In this document: piece by piece, positions 50,301-61,625 of the stretch
How positions within the stretch are numbered: position 1 is the first letter of the stretch
Layout of the letters: each line of letters opens with the position of its first letter
Assembly: GCF_016086655.4 (NCBI RefSeq)
Contig: NC_052134.2
Coordinates: 31,991,971-32,055,970 of the forward strand
From: Lepeophtheirus salmonis
Taxonomy: Eukaryota > Arthropoda > Copepoda > Siphonostomatoida > Caligidae
Reading direction: 5' to 3'
DNA length: 64,000 nucleotides
Position numbers and translations under genes: made by a program
Notes under the pieces: generated by a model
The model's input: only the letters and a program-made list of their open reading frames with translations
What the model was told of the DNA's origin: nothing
Databases searched by the model: none

Positions 50301-52944
50301 GAATTTATTTTGATTCAATTTGAATCAATCACTATTATAGAAATGTTGTACCAAATACTCTGGGGTCAATTTTTTTTAGATAACAGGTTTTTTCAAAATT
50401 ATAACATAAAAATACCTTAAATACTTAATAACATATAATCAAACATGCTGAATCAATGCAAAACTTTTGAATTAGGAGATTTCATTAGGTTTTTAATCTA
50501 ACAAGAAACAAAAATATTTGTATAGACAATGAGTTCTTAAATATTATCTAAAAATTCATTGGTATACAATATTTTAAATAACGGAACATATATTTTTAGT
50601 CGATGACAAAACCTCTTTTTATAGTAAACAGAAAAAAAATAGGTAAATTATTTCAATGCATTAATTAATGGTCTATTGACAATTTAAGTTTTAAATAATT
50701 ATGGCAAAAAAATAATCAAGAAAAAATGGTCATAATACCAATTAATATATTGTACATCTTAACTATAATATTACTGAACGTATTTCAAGAAAATTTGAGA
50801 AGAAACGAACAATGAACTTGTATATTTAAGTATCCAGACAACGAAAAGAAAAAATATCCACAAATTTAATAACTTTTTGGATACAATCTCTTAAAATGTT
50901 GATTTTTTTATTTTATTTTTTCTTCCGATAGGAACAATTTAACTCATTTAGCCAAGTTATGACATAATTTTTAACGAAAAAGCGTGTTAGAAAGATGAAT
51001 GAATAAACTCCAATCATCAATGTAAAATAATAAATAATGCCTAGACGTAGACTTTATAAACCACAAGTTATCTATAGATGCAAAATCTTTAGTAGTATAG
51101 ATCCAATTGATTGGAATACCAAATATATACAAAGCTGTACACATACAAATTGACAAATAAAATATGAATAAAAAACAATTCGAATTATCAATCAAAATAT
51201 CAAAAAAAATTAAAAAAATTATTAATGATGTTAAGGTAAAAAATAAGGTAATTAAATAACAAAATATGGATTAAAGGCTATATCTAGCAATTAATATTGC
51301 ATTTAAAATTACGATGACTTCTAATTATAATTGTAAAAGATAGTAACTGTTTCCTAACGTCTTCCAATAGATTTCTACGAATGATAATGTTTTATTGATA
51401 ATGAATATGCTCAAGTGTTGATGATAGAATCACACTTATACTAAATGTGTTATTTTCATGAATAAATCAGAAAGAAATAGGTCCATGCACGACCATATGA
51501 TTAAATTAATTGTCTAGTGATATACTAAAAAAGTCTATGTTGCCTTATCTAATATATCCATTGTCCTCTGAGAGCTTAAAACCACGGTGGGTCATTATTT
51601 TAATCCATTTAAAGATAAGATGATTAGTAAAGTGACTAAATTATACCTTGATTTAGCTGCAAAATATTAAGAATGGAATGTCAAAGGGATTCTAATTGTT
51701 ATAGCTCCAAATCATGTCTTATCTCCATTATTCAAAAATTTCAAGGCAAAAATGATAAAAAAACAATAAATGAAATTATAAGTATAATTTTAATTTTATT
51801 ATAACTGGAGATGTCACCAAAAATCACATATGGTATTACTAATTTAAGATAATTCTCAATATTAGTGCCTGATATATGATTTTTGGTGGATACAATAAAT
51901 TAGGGAAGAGTGAGGATACTTGTAACGGAGGATAATGTTACACTGCGAATAACTTTAAAGTGCAAAGTTATCTAACTCCCTTGTTCTTATACAATGGAAT
52001 ATCTACCTTTGTTTAACAACTCAACATAAAACCTGGGTTTCCTACTGCTTACAGTTATAGAGAATTTCGATATTGAATTTTTTTACAGAAAAAGTAAATA
52101 TTTTAGGTAAATGTTTGTTGAGATATATTTCTATTATACTTTTTTATTTTATTAAATGTCATAGTCTAGCACGATTTTCAATTAATTAACATGTTTGTAA
52201 TATATTATTAGTTTCAATATTCAGTTCACATCATTTATTCTGATTCTACACAATAGATGAGACTTATTACACGCCATTTTTATTATATATACTCGTACTA
52301 TATAAATATATTATATTTAATTAGGTTTTATTTTTTGTGTAATTTCATGTTATAATCTAATTATCAATAGTAAAAAAAATATTTCTTAAATTGTAGTATT
52401 AACCATATTCTATTTCTGTAAATGTTTTATTTGTTTATCTTATATATGTAATTATAAGTATTTAGTTTATGCTTACAAACGGAAATAAAAAATAAAATAA
52501 ATGCTTGAATATAACAAATGGTAGTTTTTACATGTTTCCTCCTGCTGTAATATGCCTAATCCTACTCTGTACCATGTATCATCCTGGAGTATAAAGTCTC
52601 TGTTAGAGTATGTTTGTCTTTTGTGTGCTTTTATCTAATGACATAGGGATTTGTTTTAAATAGATAGTACCATTTTATTAAGTAGATTTTACATGCAGCA
52701 TGTTTATACATTTTAGTGGTTTTGGCTATGTACGTCCTTTTTAGTTTTAACCCCTTAAAGAAGAAATATATTAGTGTATGATTGTACCCCCAATCTAAAG
52801 GTCTTCTTATTGGCTTTGGCTCCGGTCCGTGACTTCCTTCTGTTGGGTAGTGTTCGCAATACACTACAGAATCTTATGCATATCTGGCCACATTATATTC
52901 AATTTATATGATTTGATATACCATTTCGATATATTTTCGGGCGA
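47331..52944. other. Long AT-rich spacer
   Basis: The longest stretch without a recognisable element. Open frames (47907-48122 -, 48454-48645 +, 50971-51195 -, 52631-52864 -) show no family motifs. Around 48290-48640 and 52540-52860 the composition is more balanced, but I could not assign either patch. Confidence 0.5.
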
Positions 52945-53400
52945 TTGATTGAAAAACGTGGAACTTGAGGCTTGAAAGGATCATTATAAAACCATACCGG
53001 TGGTATTAGAAGCATTGTAACCCCATGCACATTCAATCGGGTTTCCTTGAATGTATTGAAAGAATAAAAATCAATGCAACTAACTCATTTGATCAGACTT
53101 CTTTGAGTGTATTAGAAGAAGGGGCTGTAGTGTGGTATTTGAAGCTTAAGGGCTCATTATTCAACCAGGCACGTGGGCTTTGAAGTATAAAGAGCTCATT
53201 GTAATCCATTTTTTTAAAGACACCAAGAGTTGTGTTTAACACAAAGGGCTCACTGTAACAATAAACCTAATCGATCAGACTTATTTAAACATATTAGAAG
53301 AAGGGACTGTTAGTGTGGTATTTGAAGTTAAAAGGGAGCATTATAAAACCATACGTGTGGGCATTGAAGCATTATAGACTCATTGTAACAAGAAATTATT
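52945..53400. repeat. Degenerate ~180-bp satellite, about 2.5 units
   Basis: Two consecutive units start 'gatcagactt' at 53091 and 53273 (182-bp period). They share 'attagaagaagg', 'agtgtggtatttgaag' and 'ctcattgtaa'. A preceding partial unit near 52957-53020 ('cgtggaacttgaggctt', 'attataaaaccatac', 'gaagcattgtaac') aligns at about the same period. Within units, a 'ggctcattgtaac'-like phrase recurs (53162, 53201, 53247, 53378), suggesting a shorter ancestral subrepeat. The units are diverged, so this is an old array. Confidence 0.72.
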
Positions 53401-53713
53401 CCAAGAATCTACTCCCATTAATTCAATCCCGGAAGAAGAAGCAGCTCTCAATAAAGAGATCAAAATTTAATTTAAACAGACATTAATATAATAAGTTGTG
53501 TGATTTGTAGAACGCATAATCTCCACACTAGTATGAAATATCCCAAAGCCCTCAAAATAACTACAAAACAATTTAATTATGTTCGTTGAAGAAAAGGGAT
53601 TTATTTTAAATGTCTCATTATATATGGAATAGGGCATTACTGTAAAAGGAATTGTGATCTTTTTCATTGCCATCATGGGACGAGAGACCATTCTATTTTT
53701 AATGGGTTCTAGA
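53401..53713. other. Spacer
   Basis: No feature recognised. The minus frame 53467-53691 has no motif. Confidence 0.5.
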
Positions 53714-53868
53714 AAAAAAGAAGGCTGTAATTAAATATAATCTACATACTAAAAAATAAACCATTAAACATTTAAGTTAAATATACAAAATTAAACAATT
53801 AATATCATATAACTATTAATAATAATAAATTATAAATACAGAATATTGAAATAATAGATTGATCCAGA
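53714..53868 (-). repeat. 155-bp dispersed repeat, copy B (inverted)
   Basis: Reverse complement of 36963-37117 over its whole length, with about two substitutions (near 53804 and 53728). The flanks diverge immediately on both sides. Because the match ends sharply and identity is high, this looks like a defined repeat unit, not general AT similarity. No coding capacity, no obvious terminal inverted repeat and no recognised Pol III promoter boxes. Confidence 0.9.
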
Positions 53869-54059
53869 TCATACTACTAAAAACGTTGAAGACTAATATG
53901 ATTTAGATAAAAAGAATTATATTTATAGTCAGTATAACGAAAATAAATATTTAATGTTAAAAAATAACTCCACAAAGAATGTAAAAACAGATCATTGTAA
54001 TTCACAATTTAATTGATGTTAAAAAGAATTACTTTTCTTTATAATCCAAAGTAACTATA

Positions 54060-54525
54060 CAGGGTGTCCACGATAAATTGGAACTATCTTAAAATTCAAC
54101 CTGCTTGATAAAAATGGAATTTGGAGTGTATTTGTTAATATGAAAAAGTTAGACATGATATTAAACAATAAGTTTATTCAACATGTCCTCCCTCAGCAGC
54201 CACCATCTTCTCCATCATGCTCCTAAAGGATTTGCATGCCCTGATGACTTCCATTTTCATAATCGACAGCCTTCCACTCCCTCGTAATGGAGCCCTTCAG
54301 GGCCGCGATGCGCTTGTGGCTGACCTTGCACGCCTCCCTCTCCAACTTCCCCTACCAGTAGTAATCACATGGATTGAGGCCAGGTGAGTTGAAGGGCCAG
54401 GTGTTGCGATCCCAGAAAGTGATGTCGTGAGAGTTGAAGAGGTTAGTGGTCCTCATGGTGATGTGTGCGGGCGCTGAGTCTTGTTGGAATATGAACTCCC
54501 TCCCAGCCACCTTGTTCTAATCACA
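54060..54525 (-). pseudogene. DD37D Tc1/mariner fragment with one TIR
   Basis: The end 'cagggtgtccacgataaatt' at 54060 is preceded by TA and is the C-terminal-side terminus. On the minus strand the transposase reads, from 54525 down: an AGREFIFQQDSAPAH-type block with the second Asp at 54478-54480, then ITMRTTNLFNSHDITFWDRN, TWPFNSPGLNPCDYYW with the third Asp at 54364-54366, KLEREACKVSHKRIAALKGS, and a final GGHVE before a stop. There are exactly 37 residues between the two Asp. The N-terminal half and the other TIR are missing; the relic stops abruptly at about 54525. Its TIR shares 'cagggtg/cagggtc' with the element at 37.5 kb. Confidence 0.85.
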
Positions 54526-56242
54526 CCAATATTATTGAATACATAAGTATTTCTAACACTATTATGTGGTATTTAGTGAACCCATTTAACAAAAAAGTCG
54601 TCAAGGTAAGAACACTACTCGACTGTTTCTAATACCTCTCTGCTAAAACAAGAGACTACTAAAAGGTTGGGTCTTAATGATCCTCCCAACGTTTTGCGAA
54701 TGAACGTTGCAGATAAATGATCTAACTATTACAACTAGAGAAATATAAGTTACGCTTCATTTAATGGGTTTAGACAATAAATATGTAACTGAACTTATGG
54801 TGGCTACTACAATTAATGAAGTTAAATCTAAAAAATATCAATATTATAAAACATGGTAAAACTATCGTGGGGGTCGGAAAACCTTACAACTTGTCTGTCT
54901 ATTCCAGCCCCGAGTTACGAATACAGGAGAAACATAGGGAATTTTTTTTTTTAATCAATTTTTTTTTACTAAAGAACCGAATAATGTTGTGAAAACAAAT
55001 TAATTTAAACACCCCACAAATTATAAAGTAATCTGGGACATAGTTTGGCAATACAAGGTAGATGTTACAGATATTAACTTATTGTTTATCTGAAGTTACA
55101 CTTCGCTTAAGTAGTGATACTTCCTGGAAAGATCTACAGCCTTACTACCTGGGGGTCTATCAATTTCAGTCGAAATTGAGTAGGATATGCAATGACACAG
55201 AGACAGAAAAAGTCGTATTCTCATAGTGTTTCATTATAGAGTAAGTAATACAGTCCATTTATTTCATTATCCTTGGTTAATGAGAGAGGCCTAAATCCTC
55301 ACAGTATCCTACTTTTGGTTGATTTCGAAAGCGCCAATAAATGGCTATTAATTATTTAATGCACTATATTAAAAATAATTTGGCATTATTTGTTGCATCC
55401 TGCATTTGAAATTTGGAGACAGCGTAAGTGGAGAGTTAAAATCCTCTCAACCTTTTAATAATAATGAAATAAAATGAATATTATTAGTGTAGGAGTGGGA
55501 TTGCAACTTTTTCTAGTTATTCGGACATTATCATTTTGAAGGATCTTGAAAGTAGAAAAAATGTCTCATTATTTTTGTACTTTATGCGTCGACTGATGGA
55601 TTTTGCCGGAGGACAACAATTCTCATTATTTAAGACACTTGTATCTATTATGATAATATAACTATTTTCAGACTTCACGGATATCTTTCTTCAACTTATA
55701 AGGTCCTCCGAATTGGTAATTGACCGAATAACTCGAAAGAGTTGAAGTCTCTCTCCTCTCACTCCAATAATACATAATTAGCGTTCTTATCTTATAACAA
55801 AAAGGTTTAAATGATTGAATTTAAACTATCTCCTTAGGTTTTCTCCAATTTCGAGTACAAAGAGAAAATATGACGTGCAAGTGTAAAATTGTAAACTATA
55901 CACTCAATATGATAGTGTTCAAAGAACTTTTGACTAAAAATATACAGTTTTTATTAATAATTTGTGAATTATGCACAAAAAAAAATATGATAAATTATTA
56001 ACAGTTTATTTTCTAATTAGTCCTTCATTATTTATTTGCACATATTGTACAGAGCTCATTTACAAAATATCCAATTATTTTTATAAACAATGAAGCATTA
56101 ATTGACCGTTGTGATTATCAAATAAGCATTGTATATAGTTATATCTTTAAATTTAGAAATAATCTAAGGCGAATATAATTTTATGTCTTATTTGCCTTTG
56201 AAGACCACTCCTAATTAAATATAATTAATATATACATCAAAT
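54526..56242. other. AT-rich spacer
   Basis: No gene, RNA or repeat recognised on either strand. Confidence 0.5.
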
Positions 56243-56406
56243 TGTTATATATATGTATCTATGTAATCTGTTATTTTTATTGTGAGTGACTTCTTACCGA
56301 GTTTAAAATATTAATAGATGTGTAATACGTGCGTACCTTGGTAGAAGTATCTCGTATTTATTCCGTGATTATTCTAAGAATATATCCGAGATAGGATCGG
56401 ATAACA
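56243..56406 (+). repeat. Candidate solo 5' LTR
   Basis: Starts 'tgttat' and ends 'ataaca', a short inverted terminal pair as usual for LTRs. It is followed within 2 nt by a primer-binding-site-like sequence. About 164 bp, on the short side. No second copy was found downstream to confirm it, so the left boundary is a guess and the right boundary is better supported. Confidence 0.35.
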
Positions 56407-56408
56407 CA

Positions 56409-56423
56409 TGGCGCAGTTGGCAG
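56409..56423 (+). other. Candidate tRNA primer-binding site
   Basis: 'tggcgcagttggcag' begins with TGG, the complement of a tRNA 3' CCA end, and lies just inside the presumed LTR and upstream of gag. The matching tRNA was not identified. Confidence 0.4.
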
Positions 56424-56439
56424 TCCTAATCGATAACGA

Positions 56440-57700
56440 AGATTTTAATAGTAGATGAAATCCTAGCCAACGTGACACCAGAGGTACGGAAGAACTCCTA
56501 GGTAAAGATGGACTCGTCTCCTTATTCCAAAGATGATCAAAATAGATCCAACATCTCCATTAATCGATCTTCGAAGATCTAGAGGTGTGCAAATAAGATC
56601 TTTTGACGCACAAATAAACAACATCGAAAAGCTCATGGAGGATAATGTCCCGAATACTTTTAAAATTAAGAGGACGTTGGAAATAATAAGGAAAGCTTCC
56701 GAAAAATTTAAGGAGAAAACAGAGGAACTGTGTATGCTTCTTGAGGAATCTTCTCCGGAATACGAACTTGAAGTTAAAAATTCAATTGACATAGAAGAGA
56801 GATTAATTAATATTAAGCTCAAATAGTTGAATATTTAGAGAGCAACTCACCTGGAAAAACGAGCGATTCCACCAGACACGATTCTCCTAAAATTCACGTA
56901 CAACCACCAAATGAAATTGGAGATGGAATCAGATATTCTGAATACCTTAAGTGGTTAGAGACTTGGAATAATTACGTTTGTTTGACCCACATGTTTAAAA
57001 AAACAAGGGACGAACAAATTTCTATATTTTGGACTTGTTCACCAGAATTCATTACAATAATCCGACATATTGTAGATATTCCAGCAAATCCCTCGAAGAA
57101 GTCCTGGAAGACATATGTATACATACCTAAAAGAAAAGAAACAAATTGCAGCAACACGTTATAAATTATTCAGAAGGAAACAAGGCCCCTTAGAAACATT
57201 AGACGAATTTTATTGTGGGTTAAAAAAGTTCTAGCAGAAGATGCTGAAATTTACGAAATGAAACCAGAGGATTGACTAGTATCGTTACTAGTATGTGGAA
57301 CAAACGATGATTAAATAAGACAGAAGCTTTTAGAGAACACTCTTCAATTAGATTTAAAAGACACCCTTACCCTATGTAGAACGATTGAGACAGCGAAGAC
57401 AAATCAGAACAGTTTGAACGACATAGTCTTGAGTGGAGTAAAAGGAGAAATTGGAAAATAGGAATAGGAAATCCGTTGACAGGAAGGGATTCCGAAGAAG
57501 GAGTATCAGCCGAGGATGATCATTGGAGAGAAGTGGGAGTAAACTTTGTGAGAAATGTAGATTTGATTATCCTCATAGAAATGAGATGTCTTGTCCAACG
57601 AGGAATAGTGAATGCTTGAGCTGTAAAAGAAAGGGGCATTTAGCAAGAATGTGTAAATCAGCGAAGCAGAACTCCGTCAGGGTAATAAATTCTATTAATA
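56440..57700 (+). pseudogene. Gypsy-type gag relic with two zinc knuckles
   Basis: Capsid/nucleocapsid precursor of the retroelement. The open stretch 56533-56823 is a charged helical segment (IEKLMEDNVPNTFKIKRTLE, for example). Frame changes follow, then capsid-like pieces: EIGDGIRYSEYLKWLETWNN near 56.93 kb, FRRKQGPLETLDEFYCGLKK near 57.17 kb and LLENTLQLDLKDTLTLCRTI near 57.33 kb. The frame from 57523 carries C-X2-C-X5-H-X5-C (residues 9-24) and a canonical C-X2-C-X4-H-X4-C knuckle (residues 31-44, about 57613-57654), which bind the element RNA. Several stops interrupt it. Confidence 0.75.
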
Positions 57701-57739
57701 AATCAAAAACTAATAAAATACCAATTGAGATCATAGATA

Positions 57740-57978
57740 CTTATGGAAATCATGAAGAGGAAGTTGTAGTCACGTGTGATAGTGGGCGATGGTTTCTATT
57801 GCTGGATCTAAAGTATTTTTAAAAAATCCAATTTGATCACAAAGTGTGTACTTTTGATCCAAAGATTGTTGGAGTGAATGGATTTCATTGCATATTCTTG
57901 GTGTTGTACAAATTATCATGAAACTTGGAAGTCGTGGCTAAAGACAAATACCTTTTTGTTATCGTGGACATGTGAAAC
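57740..57978 (+). pseudogene. Aspartic protease remnant
   Basis: The frame from the zinc knuckles continues to VVVTCDSG with the Asp codon at 57778-57780. D-S-G is the active-site triplet of retroelement proteases, which cut the Gag-Pol polyprotein. A frameshift follows immediately, so the frame leaves the family after the triplet and ends at 57820. The downstream sequence to 57978 is degraded protease-like coding sequence with stops. Confidence 0.6.
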
Positions 57979-58510
57979 ATGCTGGATGATATGGTCAAAA
58001 AGGATGTTATCGTGAAAGTAGAAGATGAAATAACAGAGTGGTGCCACCCCATAGTTATTGTACCTAAACAGAATGGTAAAGTGAGATTAACAGTTGACTT
58101 AACCAAGTTAAACTCACAGGTTAAGAGATTAGTTCATCCTATGAAAACTCCAAAGGAAGCCGATTCTGAAATCAATCCGAGGTCCCAGTTTTTCACAAAA
58201 TTTGACGCAGTGCATGGTTATTGGCAGATGTCCCTAGAAGAGAAAAGCCAGAAATTAACAACTTTTATTACTCCATACGGAAGATATTACTTTAAGAGAG
58301 CTCTTATAGGATTTATTTCTACGGGAGATGCGAATAATAGTCGGTGTGGCATAGCATATCCTCGTTGATGACGAAGATCTTGATAATCATATTAAGAGAG
58401 TAAGAAGAGTTCTAAACAGAATTTGGAATCACATTAAGTCTAGAGAATTTTCAATTCGCGAAAGAAGAAGTTACAGTTGTCAGTTACAAAATCAATAAGA
58501 ATGGAATTGC
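57979..58510 (+). pseudogene. Gypsy-type reverse transcriptase, deleted at the active site
   Basis: The open frame 57979-58365 contains WCHPIVIVPKQNGKVRLTVD, LTKLN, then FFTKFDAVHGYWQMSLEEKS with the motif A Asp at 58204-58206, and LTTFITPYGRYYFKRALIGF. After ISTGDANNSR the usual stretch leading to the YxDD box is shortened, and the frame shifts. The box itself survives in the shifted frame as ILVDDEDLDNHIKRV (Val-Asp-Asp at 58364-58372). The following thumb region is frame-broken up to the RNase H frame. Not functional. Confidence 0.85.
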
Positions 58511-58526
58511 CGTCAACGAAGATAAA

Positions 58527-59160
58527 TTGAATGCTATTTGCAAATTTCCCACTCCAACAAACAGAACAGAATTAAGATCATTTATGGCTAATCAATTAAC
58601 ATCTTTTACCTCAAAATTGAGCAAAGTGGCCGAACAATTGAGAGACTTGTTGAAGACAAAGTATGAATTCAAATGGGAGTTAGTTCACTCACATGCGATG
58701 GACAATATTAAAGATATTTTACTTAAGCCACCAATTCTAGCACTTTTTGATCCGTTGAGAGAAACACGTTTAGAGACAGACGCATCAATAACCAAAGGTC
58801 TTGGATTCAATTTAAAACGACAGCATGGAGGAAGATGGAAAGTAATTGAATGCGGTTCGAGATTTATCACTGAAACAGAATCAAGATATGCGATGATCGA
58901 GTTAGAAGCCCTTGCCATCAAGTGGGCCATTAAAAAATGTCATATTTACCTTAGTGGACTACTGCACTTGGAAGTAATAACCGATCATCCTTCTCTCTCC
59001 ACTATATTCAATAACTATTCCTTAAACCAAATCGAAAACGCCAAAGGACAGAAGATTAGAATGTGCCTTCAACATAACGAGTTCAAAGTATCATGGAAGA
59101 AAGAAAAGACATATTAGGGCAGATGCTTTGTCACGAGCTCCAGTAGAGGATCTTAAATGA
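58527..59160 (+). pseudogene. RNase H domain of the gypsy-type polyprotein
   Basis: The longest open frame in the window (196 codons, 58527-59114). It starts with the conserved connection CKFPTPTNRTELRSFMANQL, where a Gly-Leu usually found before Ala-Asn is lost. The RNase H-like domain carries LETDASITKGLGF (Asp 85), IELEALAIKWAIKKCHIYL (Glu 127) and EVITDHPSLSTIF (Asp 153), the conserved acidic residues that degrade the RNA strand. After KVSWKKEKTY a stop occurs. The next bases, in a shifted frame, encode RADALSRAPVED, the family's conserved end of this domain. Confidence 0.87.
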
Positions 59161-59389
59161 GAAGAAGAATTAGAAAGTGGAATGAAAGACACAATTAGAT
59201 TAGCCATAATTAGAATAGCTGTAATACAGAATAAAATCCGAAATATTGGTTTCTAGATCCAATCATTGAAGAGATACGAAATATAGGAAAAGCGGATGAA
59301 GAGTATCGAGCACTCGTACAATTAGAATTAGTCTGAATAAAAAGGAAGATTAGAAAAGTTACGTAAGATTATTTAAGAATAAAACTTAG

Positions 59390-59660
59390 CTGTTAAATAC
59401 GACTTGGTTTGGAAGAAACCAGTCATCCCTAAAGATGCCAAAAGAAATATTTGTGACAAAAATGACGAAAACCAAAAGATGAAGAGAGTCAGCATATTCT
59501 GGCCTGTGAACAATGAATTGACATGATTATTGAAAATGTGAAACTTGTCAAAGAAAAGCACCTCCACAATGCCAAGAGAGTTTAAAACCTGATGTAAGGA
59601 ATAGGAAGTTCCTAAAAATCACAAATAAAGATGAAACATCGTCAAATCATGTCGACTCCC
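59390..59660 (+). pseudogene. Integrase N-terminal zinc-binding remnant
   Basis: VWKKPVIPKDAKRNI is followed by MKRVSIFWPVNNEL and, in another frame, KCETCQRKAPPQC, with C-X2-C at 59537-59548. This is the end of the HHCC zinc-binding domain of gypsy-type integrases. The expected His-containing part is degraded, reading CDKNDENQ. The DDE catalytic core that should follow is not found: the coding similarity ends around 59660-59720 in a basic stretch. Confidence 0.65.
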
Positions 59661-59720
59661 ACAAGAAAAGAAGACTCCGAGAAAACCCGGAAAAAGAGTA
59701 ATGTTCTAACTTAGTTAATT

Positions 59721-60679
59721 TATTATAACTAATAATTATGTTTATTGTTTGCATAATGAATTAACCGAAGACGCGCGAAACGGTTTTCCATAAGAACTAA
59801 TTATAATGTGTATTATTGATGACAATACTTAAAATTAACAAAATAATAATACGATTTGGTTGGACAAATAAATTAAAACATAAAAGATATTCCTCAAAAT
59901 TTAATTCCCTATTTATGAGTTATCTGTTATTTTATTTTTGTATCTGATTGATTCTTTCAACTTTATTTCGATAGAAAAATCCTATTTAATTATTGTAATT
60001 GTAGATATGCAAGTAATCAAAATTATTACAGTTATCAGTTGTATAATTATTATATTGTTCGGTGTTACAAACTGTTCAAGAAATATGAATTTAGGTATGC
60101 TTTAGAAAATTTTATATCCTGATTATCATTTAAATATTTGCAAAAATGTTTACCTCTAAAGTAATAATAGTCAAAATCACAAGGCTTACTTAAAACATCA
60201 TATTCAGTTATGTTAGCAAGATCATTATATTAAGCTCTATATTTATTATGTTCAGCATAAATGACAAATTAAGATCCTATTATTAGTTTGTTTTTGACAT
60301 GATCATTTCATGTTTATTACATAATATCCGATTATTCTTAATAGATTACTTATTTCTCCACTATTTTGACGACAAAAATATTCCTAGTATTAAAAAAATA
60401 ATGTTTATTCCTAACTAAAGAAAATATATTGAAAATATTCATAAATGACTTGGATGCGGTCGATCAAAGTTACAATGTAACTAAAAGTCGACTAAAATAT
60501 TAATAAAAGTTTTTGTAGAATGATCACGTTATACACAATTTGGTACGTCCAAGGTATTTACTAGATGAGGTCTATCCCTTTTGAATCAATATAAAGAATA
60601 TTAATGTATACGTAGATTTAAAGATAGTGTTGTTCCATCAAAAATAGAAATCAAGAAATTGTAAACTTCCATAAAAAAT
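59721..60679. other. AT-rich spacer
   Basis: No 3' LTR of the preceding retroelement and no other feature recognised. The MULE relic that follows may begin in this interval, but its N-terminal zinc finger, if any, is not visible. Confidence 0.5.
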
Positions 60680-61350
60680 TTTGCTAAATCATCTTCCGAG
60701 TCTACAAGAGCAATTATTGCTAAAAATGTCCAAAATTTAAGCAAAGAAGCATCTGCTTCTTTAGTAAATAATAGAAATTTGGCCCAAACAATTAGGAGGA
60801 TACGGCACAATAACATGGCTCCACCATCACAGGGAGTAAGAAATGGATTTGAAATTCCTCTGGAAAACGAACGCTGGGGAACAATTTCTCCTGTACGATT
60901 CAGGTGTCGATGATGAACATCGAATTATAATATTTGGCACAACAAAAATGTTGGACTAAATCATCAAATATAATCATTGGTTCGTAGATGGTACATTTAA
61001 AGTCTGTCCGACTATATTTTACCGACTTTTCACTGTCCATCTACTTGTTATGGGGACAGTAATTCAATTTCTCTATGGATTACTTCCCAACAAGTTATAG
61101 AAGATTTTGTAATGGACTTTTCCTTAGTTGCCATGACCGAGTCCTCTATCCTCAATGCATCCTGTCAGATTTTGAACAGGCAACTATAACAGCAACACAG
61201 GATGCGTTTCCACAAACAAAATTAGTTGGTTGCTTCTGTCATTTGGAGCAATCCCTTTGGAGACATATCCAAACTTCTGGACTAAGGCAGAAGTTGGTAA
61301 AACCCTCTATTAGAATCGTTGTAACAAAAATCATGACATCCACCCTATAA
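60680..61350 (+). pseudogene. MULE transposase relic
   Basis: Relic of a Mutator-like DNA transposase of the kind often found with FLYWCH zinc fingers in animals. It starts with SSESTRAIIAKNVQNLSKEA and RNLAQTIRRIRHNNMAPPSQ, the usual region before the catalytic domain. LYDSGVDDEHRIIIFGTTKM follows in another frame. The MULE domain reads HWFVDGTFKVCPTIFYRLFT with the first Asp at 60987-60989, HLLVMGTVIQFLYGLLPNK, CILSDFEQATITATQDAFPQ with the second Asp at 61168-61170, and VGCFCHLEQSLWRHIQTSGL, the conserved Cys/His block. The sequence then ends; the third acidic residue and the C-terminus are missing. At least two frameshifts. Confidence 0.82.
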
Positions 61351-61625
61351 ATAAATTAAATGGAGAAAAAAAAAATTCAAGAAGAGTAGGGGTCAATCAG
61401 TCAACAATTGATATTCAATGCACCATTTGAATGAATCAACCGTTTGGATCTTATGTCACTGTGTAGGAACTCTTATGTATCTGTTAAAGTCCTCATCACC
61501 ACTTCTCTATCCTGAGGTCGTCTCTGGCTCTATAATTATCCAGATGTACTTGTCATTGTTATATTCTAGTAGATAATTACATTGTATTGGAACATGAATC
61601 ATCATCAAAGATGTTTATTATTTTT

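Larger units (their letters stand above)
56243..59720 (+). mobile_element. Gypsy-type LTR retroelement, 3'-truncated and decayed
   Basis: Plus-strand gag-pol relic with the order gag (zinc knuckles), protease, reverse transcriptase, RNase H, integrase N-terminus. This is the gypsy (Metaviridae-type) order. A candidate 5' LTR and primer-binding site precede it. The integrase catalytic core and the 3' LTR are missing, so the copy is truncated at about 59.7 kb. Every domain contains stops or frameshifts. No envelope gene is visible. Confidence 0.82.

Noticed and set aside
56463..56822. Minus-strand 119-codon frame
   Set aside because: Antisense to the plus-strand gag relic; Ser/Leu-rich composition typical of an antisense shadow.
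59721..60600. 3' LTR of the gypsy-type element
   Set aside because: No stretch matching the candidate 5' LTR (56243-56406) was found downstream of the integrase remnant.
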